Assembly: GCA_035222895.1 (NCBI GenBank)
Contig: JAVYIG010002718.1
Coordinates: forward strand, 167,384-231,383
Direction of reading: 5' to 3'
Length of the DNA: 64,000 nt
From: Strongylocentrotus droebachiensis
Taxonomy: Eukaryota > Echinodermata > Echinoidea > Camarodonta > Strongylocentrotidae
The position numbers and the translations under genes are program-made. Shown here piece by piece: positions 1 through 12,917 of this stretch. The notes beneath the pieces were generated by a model, which saw only the letters and a list, made by a program, of their open reading frames with translations, was not told where the DNA came from and made no database searches. Each line of letters starts with the position of its first letter. Positions within the stretch are counted from its first letter, which is position 1.

Positions 1-345
1 TGTCGTGTAAAACAATACCTGGATGATTCCATCCATACGGCTGGTGTGAGAGTCTACATCCAAACACTTGGAGGAGAAAGTGACTTTATGAGAGAAGGGG
101 ATATCAACTTCAAGAAACCAGTTGGAAGCTTGGAACATGAACCTACCCATAGTCTTAGTCAGAGACTACCAATTTCCTTTTCTGGAGGAGAAGATGAAGA
201 AAAAGGAGGTTTGTTTTATCGCTCATATCAATGCCAAAACAGCTCTGAGGCATTCTATTCCATCTCATCATCATGTGATTTCCATTTACGAAACAAACAA
301 ATTATGTTTCTGTGCCACAACGCTGATAACAAACAATGTCTTTAA
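1..345 (+). other. Unrecognised open frame at left edge
   Basis: The frame is open from the first base of the window to a TAA at 343-345, about 114 codons, with no clear start because it enters from the left edge. It contains YLDDS near the start and an acidic GGEDEEKGG stretch near residue 67. I do not recognise the product. It could be a terminal exon of a plus-strand gene, a decayed retroelement fragment or a chance frame inside Eph intron 3. There is no clear polyadenylation context or second exon to support it. The sequence before the stop is AT-rich and has simple composition, which favours chance. Confidence 0.15.
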
Positions 346-1759
346 AAGATAATATACTATCATAAATTTACCTGACCCAATTACATAAATGACTCCCATT
401 TCCTAAAGGAGTAATCATATCAACTGATTGTAAAAACAGGACTTGAGTTGTCGTATATCATTACCCCTATCAAACGAAGATCTCCCACAAGTAAAATTAG
501 CTATTAACGAAAGCACATAACCACATTCTTCTGATCTTAAACCATTTCTGGCTGCTTGAACTGGCTACTTGAACTTAACAACTGTGTTTCTGTGTCATAA
601 TGAATATTCTGAACTATATTTATAAGTAGGTTATCTGGTTATCTAAGTTTGGCTAACCCAATTGCAAAAATGTATTCAGGTCCTGGGGGACTTGTTGTGC
701 ATACTTCAAGACATAACTAAGTTATTATTGTCTTATCATTAACTTATAATAAATGGATATCCCTTAGGAAAAAATATCAATTTGAAGCACAAGAGTTATT
801 TCAATAGTTATTTTTCAAAATTGGACTCCAGACAAGTATCAATACCCTGCCAATGTTCACATATTTCTATCAGTTCCTAGACTCTGGAAACTGCTATCCC
901 TTAGAGTTTGTTTTATTTCTTGAAAGTTTACACAATCATGCTACAAGCTCACACATTTCTATACAAACATCTACCGTATGTCTGTTTATCGTAGACTACT
1001 CTCTCCACGGTCTCTTATGAATAAACATTCCCCGCTCTGATAATGTCTCAAAATAGGATTGAAACAAGATGAGAAAATACTACAAACTTGTTTTCTAAAC
1101 CCTAACCTTCTCGTCAAAGGTTCAATTAACCATTAGCCCAGACGGGCACCCGTCCCCCACTGTTCTTAGATATTAAAACCCAATTGGCCATGTCCGTATT
1201 ATCATAACGGCGGTCTGGAGCTAGTGACTGGGGTGAGGGGGTACCTACTTGTGGACAAGACCTTGCGACGATGATAACCTCTTGTTCTCACTTTCTTAAA
1301 CTCTAATCAAGAATGACTGGTCCAGACAGATTTTTATATCATTCAAATATAGATACATGTATGTGCACAATAACTTGAATGATTTCTCTTATTTCATTGT
1401 TCACTACAATAAACTGTGATTGAAAGATTAAGAATGTTTTTAACCTCTGATAATATAAGACCAAGTAAACAGGTACAGGTATGAGACTTGACGATTATCT
1501 TGTGGACTCTGTTGCAACATTTCAGAAGGGATTAACAAATTAATTCAATATCTACTCAAAAGTATATACATGTAGGCCTATTTATCTGCCATTTCATAAC
1601 ATTTACTGTAACTTTATAAGGGCATTTTACACAGGATTCTAATAAAAGACTATTACCCTAGGCTAGATCTATCTAAAGAATTTAAACTGTAAAGCATATA
1701 GAGGCCTATCTCTTGGATATACATGGACTGTATCTCCTTGAAATGTCGCTAGTTCCTGA

Positions 1760-1959
1760 CCAGGTCGAATACAGAGTTTATTTTCACAAATGTGCATATG
1801 CTACATGTACACTCTTTATAGTAAAGGCATCTTCTGAAGATAAAGTTCCTTGAAAGATCGAATCAAAATGTGAACCATCCCTGTTATGTCGGCCCGGTGA
1901 TCCTCTCTTGGCCAGGTCTATTCCAGAGTTTATTTTCACAAATGTGCATGCAACATGTA
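1760..1959. repeat. Direct repeat pair, about 49 bp
   Basis: The stretch 1760-1808 recurs at 1911-1959, sharing CAGAGTTTATTTTCACAAAT followed by GTGCAT and a CATGTA ending. The copies are 151 bp apart and differ by small changes. This looks like a local segmental duplication and not a coding feature. Confidence 0.7.
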
Positions 1960-2520
1960 TGTTGTTCATGATGTAGTGTTAGCAGAGGTCGTGACCTCAC
2001 ACAGAGAGCGCCTCCCCATATGGCGGATTGTACAACACCCATTTTGATTGTTATCCCAACTTGCCGCTACTTCTGAAAATAATTTTTGGCTGTTATTCTA
2101 ATCAACAGATCAAACGGTGTAAACGATGGAGGTAGATATGAGAAGCTTTGATTTCAATTTCACCTTCAGTTACATGTAGATGCATCTGTAAACATCAGTC
2201 AACTTTTATCATAAGAGCACACAAACAAAATTAATCTACACTCTACCCTTATACCCTGTCACCCTTGGCAAGCATATACATACATGTAATATCAAAACAT
2301 TAGGGAGTAATTAAATATCCCTAAGTGAAAGAGTTTATCCCTTTGTCTAGATATCTGCAGACAATATTATTTGATGATTTCCATTTTTTAATGAACAGAA
2401 ATTTCGGTTTATCATAGCAATAATGTTGAGTTTTATCATCTCTCTGTAAATGAAATCTTTTTTAATTTAGTAATAACGAATCATAAACAACATAAAGTCT
2501 GTATCAAATGACCCACTTTC

Positions 2521-2724
2521 TCTCCTCCTCTCCTCTCCTCTCCTCTCCTCTCCTCTCCTCTCCTCTCCTCTCCTCTCCTCTCCTCTCCTCTCCTCTCCTC
2601 TCCTCTCCTCTCCTCTCCTCTCCTCTCCTCTCCTCTCCTCTCCTCTCCTCTCCTCTCCTCTCCTCTCCTCTCCTCTCCTCTCCTCTCCTCTCCTCTCCTC
2701 TCCTCTCCTCTCCTCTCCTCCTAC
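2521..2724. repeat. (TCCTC)n microsatellite, about 40 units
   Basis: A nearly perfect five-base repeat of TCCTC runs for about 200 bp with a strict pyrimidine/purine strand split. It creates long spurious open frames in several frames, such as repeated LLSSP on one strand and GEERR on the other. These are not genes. Confidence 0.97.
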
Positions 2725-4378
2725 TAAAAGACATCCCCATCGACCCTTCCCTTGCACTTTCTTCCACCACATTGTTTAGAATTCACAGGACATGCTCAAA
2801 GAACACATTAGTGCAACGGCTTAGAAGCGCAGAGCTGCTGTTTGCCTCAATTTTAGCCAACGGAATTCAACAATTCGGAAAACCATGCATTTTGATGGGT
2901 TCGTGTTGGAATCCGCAAAAAAGAAAACACCATTCCAGTGCATTCTCCATCAGCGAAGGATAAAAATGGATGTCGTAAAAGATCTGAATTGTACCGTTGA
3001 CTGCACGTAAATGCTGTGAAGTGGGCATAATTTTGTTGCTGGAATATTCATGCTGTACATTTTGACAACATGAACGATCTGTAGTGCTTAATCATCAATT
3101 GCATTAATGCAGTTACAAGCTGTTTGAATTTTAATGATATTGGATAAAACACCATAGTGATGATCCCAATCATAGAAATTGATGAGAAACTCCTGATCAG
3201 TAGCCAGCCGTACATGTATTTCATTTGTAAAATGAACCGGCCAAATTGTTTGAAATTTCAACCAGTCAATTTGCCACTTACAATAATATCATAACAGTGA
3301 ATTTACTTACAAAATGACTAAATTACAGTTGAAGAAAGAAAACTCTCTTTTGTCATTACTATTTTGCGTATCATCTACCAAAAGGCTTTTTTTAATAAAA
3401 ACTATAATTATCATTCTCTGAAAAATAGTTGTAACAAAATTAATACAGCTTGGGTATCAGTCTTTGACATTCTGCAGATCTTTCTCAATACTTCGCTTGA
3501 TGACATACTACATGCTGGTATGGATTTTCATTGCATTAACGGAACATTTCCTCACGAAAATAAAAACCAATTTAGTAACTATGAAAAGTATTTGAAATGC
3601 AACAAATTGTGCAAAAAGAATACAGGTCGTGTGAGAGGTAAAAGTGTTATTTTGAAGGAGTGGAGATGGTGCACATTATTCTGTAGGTGTCTACTATTTA
3701 TTGAAGAATATGGAGAATACGGAGGGTCGCAGTCACTGGCTTAAATGGACGTGTAATATAACCCCGTTTGTATATCAATGAGAAAGCGTCAAAAATAAGT
3801 AAAAGAGGGATGGCAGGATACAGGATTGTTAAACACCGAGACTGCTGGTGCCAAAAGGATGACATTTTATTCTCTCAAATCGCTGACTCAGCGCTCTCTC
3901 CGGAGTAAAGCAATGCTTTTTCTCTTTCTCCAGACCTATTCAAGGGATATTATCCAAATAATACAGACACAAGAGTCCCAGATATAGGGGGCTATCGAGA
4001 CAGACTTACGAGGGAATCGGAACCATGCATATTCAGGGAGGCGTCGTACGTCGCCAGCGTGGAATACTACGCCGCCGAGCGACGTCTGAAAGGGCCTGAC
4101 CGCTGCTGCAAACGGCGATTAATTGCCTGTGCATTTTACAAAGGAATGCTAAGGAAACGCGAGGCGAATTTTTAATAGAGGATGGAAAAGGAGGTCTCTG
4201 TATGAGAAAAGATGTCAACATGTTGATTTGTAGATAAAAAGATGGGCAGAGATAGAGAGGGAAAACTGACAGGAAGAGAGATGGGAAATGATCGGAATAG
4301 TAGGTAGTGGAATTTTAATTTGTTTACTTGATAGAGTAGACCTGGTACTTATTTTATTTATAACAATAATTCTAGTCA

Positions 4379-4415
4379 TACATACATGTATGACCAGTGA
4401 TACTGGTCAGTTTTA
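4379..4415. repeat. Short palindromes
   Basis: GTCATACATACATGTATGAC is a near-perfect palindrome, closely followed by ACCAGTGATACTGGT, which is also self-complementary. No gene boundary lies nearby, so a terminator role is not supported. Confidence 0.4.
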
Positions 4416-6799
4416 GATTCTCGCCCTATGGGGGCATTAATCTTCCCCATCAAGTTTTGTATCAAAGGCGTTATGAATTTGCTATTCCAAATTCAGTAAA
4501 ATGGGGGAATAAAAATAAATTATTCCATGAGCATATAAATTTGCCTGGGGCAAGATAGAAATAATCCTTATGAGACATAACCCCAATACTCATATATGGG
4601 GCTGAAGCCATGACTCATGATGAATTATTACATTCCGATATGATTTATATATTTCACACGAGAGAGTGAAAGGGCTTACAGATGATACAATAAAACCTTA
4701 TGAATCAGGCGTAATGTGTGGGCATTTGGGAGAAAAGATGAAAAGGGTAATTAATCAATATTGTAAATTCAATGACAGTGATAAAATGAAATGTAACATC
4801 TGTTTTGAGTAACAGCTCTATTTACTTTTCTATTGTTGTTACTTTTCATAGGTTCATATATGCCACTATATACTCTCTCTCCCTCTGCAATACAAATAGA
4901 AACTGCAACACACTGAACAATTCCATAAAATGCACATGTCAATCCGAAAAAATCATTAAAAATGATAAAATATCTTCTTCTTTTTTTAAATCTCATCCAA
5001 AATCATGAGCTTCCAGCAATCAATTTCATTTTTAATGCTCTTATGACTTAGCCATTTTATTAAAACGTTATTTACCCTTATCAAGATATTCACTTCATCT
5101 ATGAAATTGCCAACCGGGTGGAACAATTCCTTTTCAACATGCTGTCAGCAACTTAAACAACGAGGGCGGTGCATTATAGATGTGATAGCGTGACAACCAA
5201 CGCACGATAAACACACATCTGACGTAACGGGAGAAGGAAGAAAGAGCACCTAGCACACGTCTCGCCTTCTTCATACAATTCTCTTATAAAACAAACTCAC
5301 TCTGAATTGTTAAAGTCATACCTGGCTGAGCTATACCTGCCTCTGCCTCGACAAAAAAATTGCTAAATTTGCTTCACTTTTTTCTTGCATACTCATGTTA
5401 ATTTTCCTCTATGTACATTACGGATAACCAAACAGAATTCATAATCTCGTAATTGACACAATATCATTTTATATTATTCAGTCACCATTAATGCTATCTT
5501 GGGAGAAAAAGCAATGTTGGATTTTTAGCCATATGGTACTAAATTGTAAATTTTGCTACTTCTTCATATCATTATCAGTAATGTCAAAGTGGGGAAATTC
5601 ACTATTACTAAGTCTAAAAGATGTATGTATGTTTGATATCGTATGTCGACAAGAAAAAATTGTTCTGAAGTTTCTCCATGGACTGCTGGACTTGACTGTT
5701 GACAAGAAATTTTGCTCCAACAAAAGACCTGTGACCAATTAGTTGGAGAAAAAGAAATCAAATGACATTGACTGAAAAATGACCCATTGCATTTTGGGGG
5801 CCATTTTTCGGCCGCATTTTGACCATTCTTCACACACCAGGTGCAACTTGCATTTTCTTAGCAGCGTTAAAGAAAGCAAACACGAGAGTAAATATACCTT
5901 CAAATTGGCAATGAATTTGTTAGTGTTCACACGCAGCCATTGTGAGAGCCAAATAGAAGAATTCTTTCCTATTTTTCAAGCCAACGCCTCGGTTCCAAGG
6001 TTGGTCATTTTGTTTTACACTCAGGTCACGAAGACAGATAAATATGCCTTGGCACGTTGTCACAAAAGACGTTTTTCACTCTTCTACTTTCTGAGAAAAT
6101 AGTCGTTGACAGCAATAGCTCACCTCCACACTTATTTTTTTTTACATGACTTTGTAGGCAATAATATCTTGCTGTTTTTTAATACTTTCATCATAAAGTC
6201 AAGATCAAGTGCCAGTAAAAAGCAAATTATATGAGGAATGCTGATTTATTCATTCACCTATTTTCTCTAGTTTTACAAGGAGAGGTAACAAGCTGTCACT
6301 TTTATATAGGACATACACGTACTGTATGTATGCAGATGCGTTTTAAAGAATAAAGTTCCACGTAAATATCTTATGTACTGCGCATAAGGCGCTCAGTCGT
6401 AAGCACATAAGGTCTGGATATGTGCAGGGGCTTTACATAGTCAAATTAAGCTCACGCTTGGGCTCAATTTCCTCCAAACATCGTATCCCTCAACCTCGAA
6501 AAAACAAAGGCGAGAAGTAACGACGGCGAGGCCGGGGAGCTAAAAAGCATGCGGAAAAATCACCGCCACATTGGATCGAGCGTATCCCTCTCGATCACGA
6601 GGGAAAGAAGCCAGAGACAACCTGCTCCAGCTAATATACAGGCCAAGACACCAAACTTTGGATGAATAATTTATGAATATTGACAGAGGCCTAGAAAATA
6701 TGTGCTCCACATCGGCATGGCAACACACATGGAGGCCCCAAAATAATTCAAGCTTGATTTTTCTCTTTCTGATACCCTTTTTTTTCCTCTTCATTGGAA

Positions 6800-6831
6800 A
6801 TTCATCACCTCTCTCCTTTTCTCTTTCTCTC

Positions 6832-6862
<31 letters not shown>

Positions 6863-6895
6863 TTCTCTATCTCTTCCTCCTGCAACGTCTCTCAC
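6800..6895. repeat. CT-rich simple repeat
   Basis: An imperfect (TCTC/TTTC)n tract, all pyrimidine on the plus strand for most of its length. It underlies a spurious serine/leucine-rich frame. Confidence 0.9.
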
Positions 6896-8869
6896 TTTCC
6901 CTCGAGGCAGTCCAACCCTCTGATCAACTTGTCGACTCTCCACGCACTCTAGCACTAATATGCATCCTATCTTTGCCTCGCGTCATCATATCTTTCCTTC
7001 GTGATTTTCATGTTCGCGCCGCCTCCATGTCTGTATACTCTTGCATGCAAGCATGGCTCTCTGTTTAATAGCAGTTCCCACTTGATAATTTCATTTCATG
7101 TGTTTTCCTCTATTATACTCCCCTCTCTCCTGAACATTCAAGCCCTGGAATTCGTTTCGTCGGTCTTAATTTAGAACATGAATATATGCCGGTTAATATC
7201 ATGCACTCTAATAAATGTCAGAAAATGGGGTAATTTGGGAATCATTAGAGCAATATATTAATTCCCTTTTTCTCATTAATCTATATCCTCATCTGTTCAT
7301 GTTATAGCCTAATAACTTTTTTTCCAATACGAAATAAAACAAAAACAACAAACCAGCCCTATAGCTAGATGTACATTTCAATGTAATGAGGAGGGTTTTT
7401 TTAAAGAGAGTTTAGGGACTGATGATGTTTAAGTTCTTGAAGATTTGTTTGAATCGTTTCATATTCATAAGCAGATGTAATTAATGTGCTAGCTTATACC
7501 TTTGATAAAATATTGATTGCAAAAAAAAATGGTTCTATTACAATGTAATTGTACTGATAAATGAGAAATTGTAACCATGTCTTGACTTAAACTTTAAATA
7601 CATGAGAATAAATGTCCAAAAGAACTATTAAAACAAAAACAAATGTTATCCCTCCATGTGAACAGGGCATGAGAAACAGTTTGTGGGTTTACAAAAGCGG
7701 CGGGCAGAAGGAAACGTCTAGCAAATCACTGAAATATATGTCTGATACGACTCAAAGTGATGCCAGGGGAATGATTAATGGAGTATGAACGTGCCCCAAT
7801 GTAGCGGCCATTATTCAAAATCCAATTAACCCTATGCCACAGTCAAGTCTCCTCAAAAGCAAAAAAAGCTGGAGCATTTTTGCGTCTAATAAAAAAGAAT
7901 CTCTCATTTGTGCAGACTGAGAATGAAACCAATGGAACAGCTTGTCATGTGTTTTGCCATAAGTCACTGCTTCTATACTTGGCGGTTTTTATCTCAAATC
8001 TCTAATGCCATATTTTCTTCTTTGTGTGTTTAGCCCTTTGTGATGTACTCAAAGGTACTTTTAAGGGCTCGCAGTGCAATTGTTTCTTTTGACGATCTTG
8101 CGTTCCTTTCAGACCTCGCTCAATGCGCTTTCATGATCTGTCAGGATACAGAGTTCTGCTGCTCCGTTGCTGACAACAAATATTCACGTTTTAAAACGAA
8201 GAACAAAAACATATAAGAAGCAGAGTTTATTACGTTTGAGGAGCACAAAATGGTATTATTTTCCTTTTCTTTCCTGCAGGTTCGATTGCAATATTATGCC
8301 TGTAATGGAAAAGCTCTAGACGTCATGGAAAAGATCTAGGTGACCTACTGTTATCATTTTGAGGACGCCGTAGTTGCACTTCAGAGTACAAATAAGACTT
8401 TCAAGCTCTGACCTTAATAATAACAAAGATATTATTGCTTTGATACTTATAGCTTCTTTCCAACCATCATAATTGGGGATAGGGTTCCAGAAAGACAATG
8501 CTGCCAAATCTCTAAAGGTATCTCCATGGCGGGCTATGAAGTCTGTGCGTATATTGTGGCTTGACCTCTTTTTTATAGTTCAGGTATACCGAAATAGAGG
8601 AAATATAGGGAAAGATGGGATCGCTAATAGAGTACAGAGGTGTAGACGACTGATTTTTTGGAAAGCGGAGCCTGCAACATAAATCAAAATGGAACGCATA
8701 AACCCCATGAGAAATATCTTGCAAACAAACGAGAGAAAGTGAAAGACGGAAGAGAGAGAAAGGGCGAGAAGAAGGTGAATGGTGAAGATTGCTTCAGTTC
8801 ATTTTATTTATCATCTCTCCCTTTCCCTTTCTATCACTTTGTATCTTTCGCTTTCTTTCTCCCAGTGTC

Positions 8870-9041
8870 TGTCTTTATCTCTCCCTCTTTCTCTCTCTCT
8901 CTCTTTCTCTTTTTCTATCTCCCAATTTCTTATTCTCCTTCTCTGTCGATCTGTCTCGTGTCTCTCTCTCCTTCTCCTCAACCTCTATACCATTCTCTCT
9001 TTATCTCTACCAAGCTCTCTTCCTCTCTCTCTCTCTCTCAC
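8870..9041. repeat. CT-rich simple repeat
   Basis: An interrupted (CTCT/TTTC)n polypyrimidine tract. Three overlapping frames that read as serine, leucine and phenylalanine come from it and are not genes. Confidence 0.9.
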
Positions 9042-10537
9042 ATCCAATTTTAATCATTTCAAAAGGCTTTTTAACTGCGGAGAATACACCTCTGACTCCA
9101 TAGACCTCTTACAAGTTACTTGAGCAATGTCATGGACGCAAGCACCGATATTCAATGTGCACTATTAGTAATTTCAATGCCGGTCTGAAACTCGAGCTGC
9201 GCTAATTTTTCCCTCTTTCAACCACTGCCAGAGCTTTCTAATTTCAATGTGTGTTTTGCATCACCCATTTTACAAATTATACCAAGGTAGAAAGTTATAC
9301 AGACCTAGGAAAAAAGTTAAAGACTCGTTGGCTGTGGTGGAGTGGGGTGAAAAGGCCCTGGTTTTTACAAAGCTGTATTTGAATGAAATGTCTAGCTTCA
9401 ACAGCGCGACTGTAACATGAGCTAAAACAGCTTTACTGAGTTTTTTGGGGGGGTATTGGAAAAAGCACTGCGACAATGCTTGCAAAACAAACTACTCACT
9501 CAATATAGCTGCGTCTAGATGAATTATAATCTGCTAAATTTAAACCAATGTCAATTCATAGGCTCACTATCAAATGCTTTATCAGTAGTATATCAAGTAG
9601 AATTATTTCAAATGTTTAGTTTCAAATGAAATTAAGTGGAGCATGAAAAAAATTGTAGAGTTGAAAGTATAATCACAGACTTTTCTACCAACTGCAACAA
9701 GATTGAAGAAGCATTTGATATTAATGTGGTTTTTGTTGGTATTTTTATATGTGCTTATTGAAGCAAAAGTTATATTTAATCTTTTACAAGAAGATTAAGC
9801 ACTTCTTGGCTTTCTAGCTTAACATGTAGAATTACAAAATACAATACCAAAGGTCAAAAATAACTATGCCCTCACTAGAAAAACCCTTGTAATGTATAAA
9901 TCCTTTCTGTTGTTTCAAATCTTTAAGAAGAACTACCCTGCAGTTCTACATATCTATTTCAAGATGTGCCGGAAGCATTGCTCTCTAAGCCTTCATCTTC
10001 AAAATACAAAAATAAGGGATTTAGATCATTTTCCCTCTATACACCCATGTCAGTCCGGAATAAGACCTGGCATTAACAATTTCTCTTTGGTGATATCTTG
10101 TCACTAAGGCATCACATCTGGGGAAGCAAATGCACTTGTATATATTACATGTCACATATTTTTGGCCGGCCTGATGGCGGATTAGAGCCCTCTCTGCTCC
10201 GTTTGCACGCTTCCCCGAGCAAAACAAAAATCGTCTTCAAGGCAGAAGAGGAGGAAAAGGAATGCCATATTTTGGTGTGTTTGTCATCGGATGTAATACA
10301 AAGCCTGTCTCTGAAAATAAATACGCCAGATCTTGCATGACAAGAGGGATGAAGATGAAAAATATCTCTTGAAGAAAGATTGGACTTTTTACGACTTTCC
10401 TTTTTTTCCTTTTTTGCAAGGTCTCAACATCGCAAAGTTTTGTGGCTGCATTTTTTTTTCTTCTCCAAAAGTACTTGATGTTATAAGATTCCAACTTTTA
10501 TATTCTTTTCCCATTATGCTCAGCAAGGACTTCACCA

Positions 10538-10601
10538 CTCCCCCACCGGCCACCCCCCCCCCCCTCCCCCCCCCCCCCCTTCCACCCCCTCCCTACCCCA
10601 A
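10538..10601. repeat. C-rich low-complexity tract
   Basis: Runs of eight to twelve cytosines separated by single T or A bases. On the minus strand this is a G-run array that could form quadruplex structure. A second C run of about 14 lies at 10771-10783. Confidence 0.85.
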
Positions 10602-11619
10602 TCTTTGTTAACACAAATATACCATATTGTGTCTTATCTGTCTTTTTCATTTTCAGTTTGAATACTGTGGGAAATACAAGCACACACACCAACAACAAAA
10701 TCTTCTTTATTCATTTCTCTGTAGCTTTTCATGTGCTACAGAGACAATGAAAAATACAACCCCCTCCCGCCCCCCCCCCCCCCTCTTTTCTAAGCCATTT
10801 ACAGACAAAGAGGGGTCATGAAACATTGTTTCCCATCATGTGGTTAAATTTTGTATCACTTTTTAAAATGATTCCTTTCATCAAAATACAATAACAAGCA
10901 AACCTCACAAAAGGAATAGGATAAACATCGGCCACACTTCAGCTATTACGCTTATTGTCTGCACAAAAATAATAGGAAGATGGGTGACGATTTATGTCTC
11001 ATGAAATGAGTTATTTTGTCTCATGTTTTCTGTGGTATCTGCAAACGAAAAGTGTGTCAGCATTCTCACTCCCCCGTCTGGTTACAGAACGTGAAATTTT
11101 TTTAACGCCTGACACAAAAACGGCAAAAAACACTGTTTTTCTTTCTCTTGAAAGGTCACAGGCTCCCACTACTTCTATACTTCATAACATTTGTACAGGA
11201 CAGCTAGGACACAATAGCATTCGGAATGGCTGTGTGTATGTAAATGTGGCCTGGAAAATCAAGCTACACTGCCCAATTCTGGCCAGAATTGGAGCAAATT
11301 TTGCTACGCTTCGTTTGAGGGAAAAACTCTTCTCGGCTTCTTCGTTGCCTGCTCGGTTTCAAAAGACTATAGCTTGGGTTATGGTCGGATTCATGACATT
11401 TAGACAAGTATGTAGGCCACTGAGCAATATGCTCACTTCTCCTTGTGAGTAAGTCTTCAATTTCAAACACAGCTTGTAACACCGATTTTGACCTGAAAAT
11501 GAGAATGCTACAGAGGCTATTTGAGTAGTCTTCTGAAACGATCAGTGTTTTTTTCCTCTTTTGGTCATTTATTTCTTCGCTTCATCTCCCACCATCCCTA
11601 TATTTCTCTCCCTTCATTT

Positions 11620-11880
11620 CTGTCTCATTCTCTCTCTCTCCCTCTCTCTCTCTCTCTCTTTATTATGCTTCTCTTATTCATCTCTCGATCCATCTGTCTG
11701 TATCTATCTCTTTAAATACCTCTTCCCGTCTTCTCTCACATATTCCCACTTCATATTCCTTTTTTGAACCTCTCCTCATCCCCCATCTCTATCTATCTAT
11801 CTATCTATCTATAAAAACAATCTATCTATATACCTATATATCTATCTATCTATCTATCTATCTATATATCTATCTCCTTC
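11620..11880. repeat. CT tract followed by (TCTA)n microsatellite
   Basis: A (TC)n stretch near 11625-11660 is followed, after mixed pyrimidine sequence, by a tetranucleotide (ATCT)n tract from about 11785 to 11875, interrupted by TATAAAAACAA. A further (CT)n tract sits near 12050-12073. Confidence 0.9.
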
Positions 11881-12847
11881 CCTCTTTCTCAACTCATTCT
11901 CTTTCATAATTCTTTCCTTTCTCTTCTGGTCAACTCTCCATCCCCTCCTCCAATCTACCCATCAAACCATCACCAATTTTGATACCAGCCACGTCTGCGA
12001 CCATAGCCTACGCTTTCAATGGTCATTCACATTGGTCTTTATTACATTCCGCTCTCTCTCTCTCTCTCTCCCCCAGCCTCTATCTATTTCCGCTAACTCT
12101 CCCTATCCTATCCTAATCACGACTAGGTTCAGATCCTAATCAAAGTCTATCACTTGAGGACACAGCGAGAGAAACATGCTTTTATTGCAATTTGACCAAA
12201 ATTGGCAACGCTCTGGATCTCCTCTGCTCATTTACCGAACCACTTACTGTCCATTCCAGTCAAATATATAAAAGCAGAATAACTGTAAACTACTTCCAGT
12301 GGGGTCCACTCTTGTAGTTTTAAAGTATCTTGTTATAACTTTCCAGCATTTCTTTCTACATATCACTTCATTTCAGGGCATTTCAGAGGCAGACGGTGTT
12401 CACATTTACCTTCTAACATTGAGCTAAAGTTGTTCTGGTTCTCCTCTATTGACGTTTTAAAACGAGTAAAGGGCCGAATACTAAAATTGTCTTAGTTTAA
12501 ACTAAACGTGTGAACCATAATTTATCTGAATGATAACATGTGCTTGTGAGCTATTGTAAACAGGGCTATCCGGACAACTGCGCTCTTTAGTAAGATCTAC
12601 ATCTGCAGTTTTATCATGGACCTACATGTACATGTACTATATGAATTTACAGCATCTCTTCTTGTGTTTATTTTTCAACAACCAGTTGGTATGTTCCTAA
12701 TGCATGTTGGTGACACCATACCGCTATGATGTGGCTTTTAAGGTTGTACAGGTCCATAAGTCAAAAGTACAAGCACCAACCCGGGGACGAATAATGTTTG
12801 GAACTTAGCTCAACATTACCAGATGTTAAGAATACATTGAAAATCGT

Positions 12848-12917
12848 CTGTTTGGAGCCAGAAGGGTGTTAACTCATCATTTCTTACAAATTGTAATGCC
12901 CTTCTCGCTCCAAACAG
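12848..12917. repeat. 70-bp hairpin element, GAGCCAGAAGGG family
   Basis: The left arm CTGTTTGGAGCCAGAAGGG and the right arm CCCTTCTCGCTCCAAACAG are inverted copies with one mismatch. The pairing continues inward through GTTAA-like sequence, leaving a loop of roughly 20 bases. This is the cleanest member of a hairpin family that recurs near 23.3, 24.1, 40.3, 41.8, 42.7, 44.2 and 60.9 kb. It resembles a miniature inverted-repeat element, but no target-site duplication could be assigned. Confidence 0.75.

Noticed and set aside
2467..2963. Overlapping frames of 88-151 codons on both strands
   Set aside because: They arise from the (TCCTC)n microsatellite; residues repeat with a five-residue period in every frame.
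3364..3744. Plus-strand frame of 126 codons
   Set aside because: No motif was recognised and composition matches surrounding intron.
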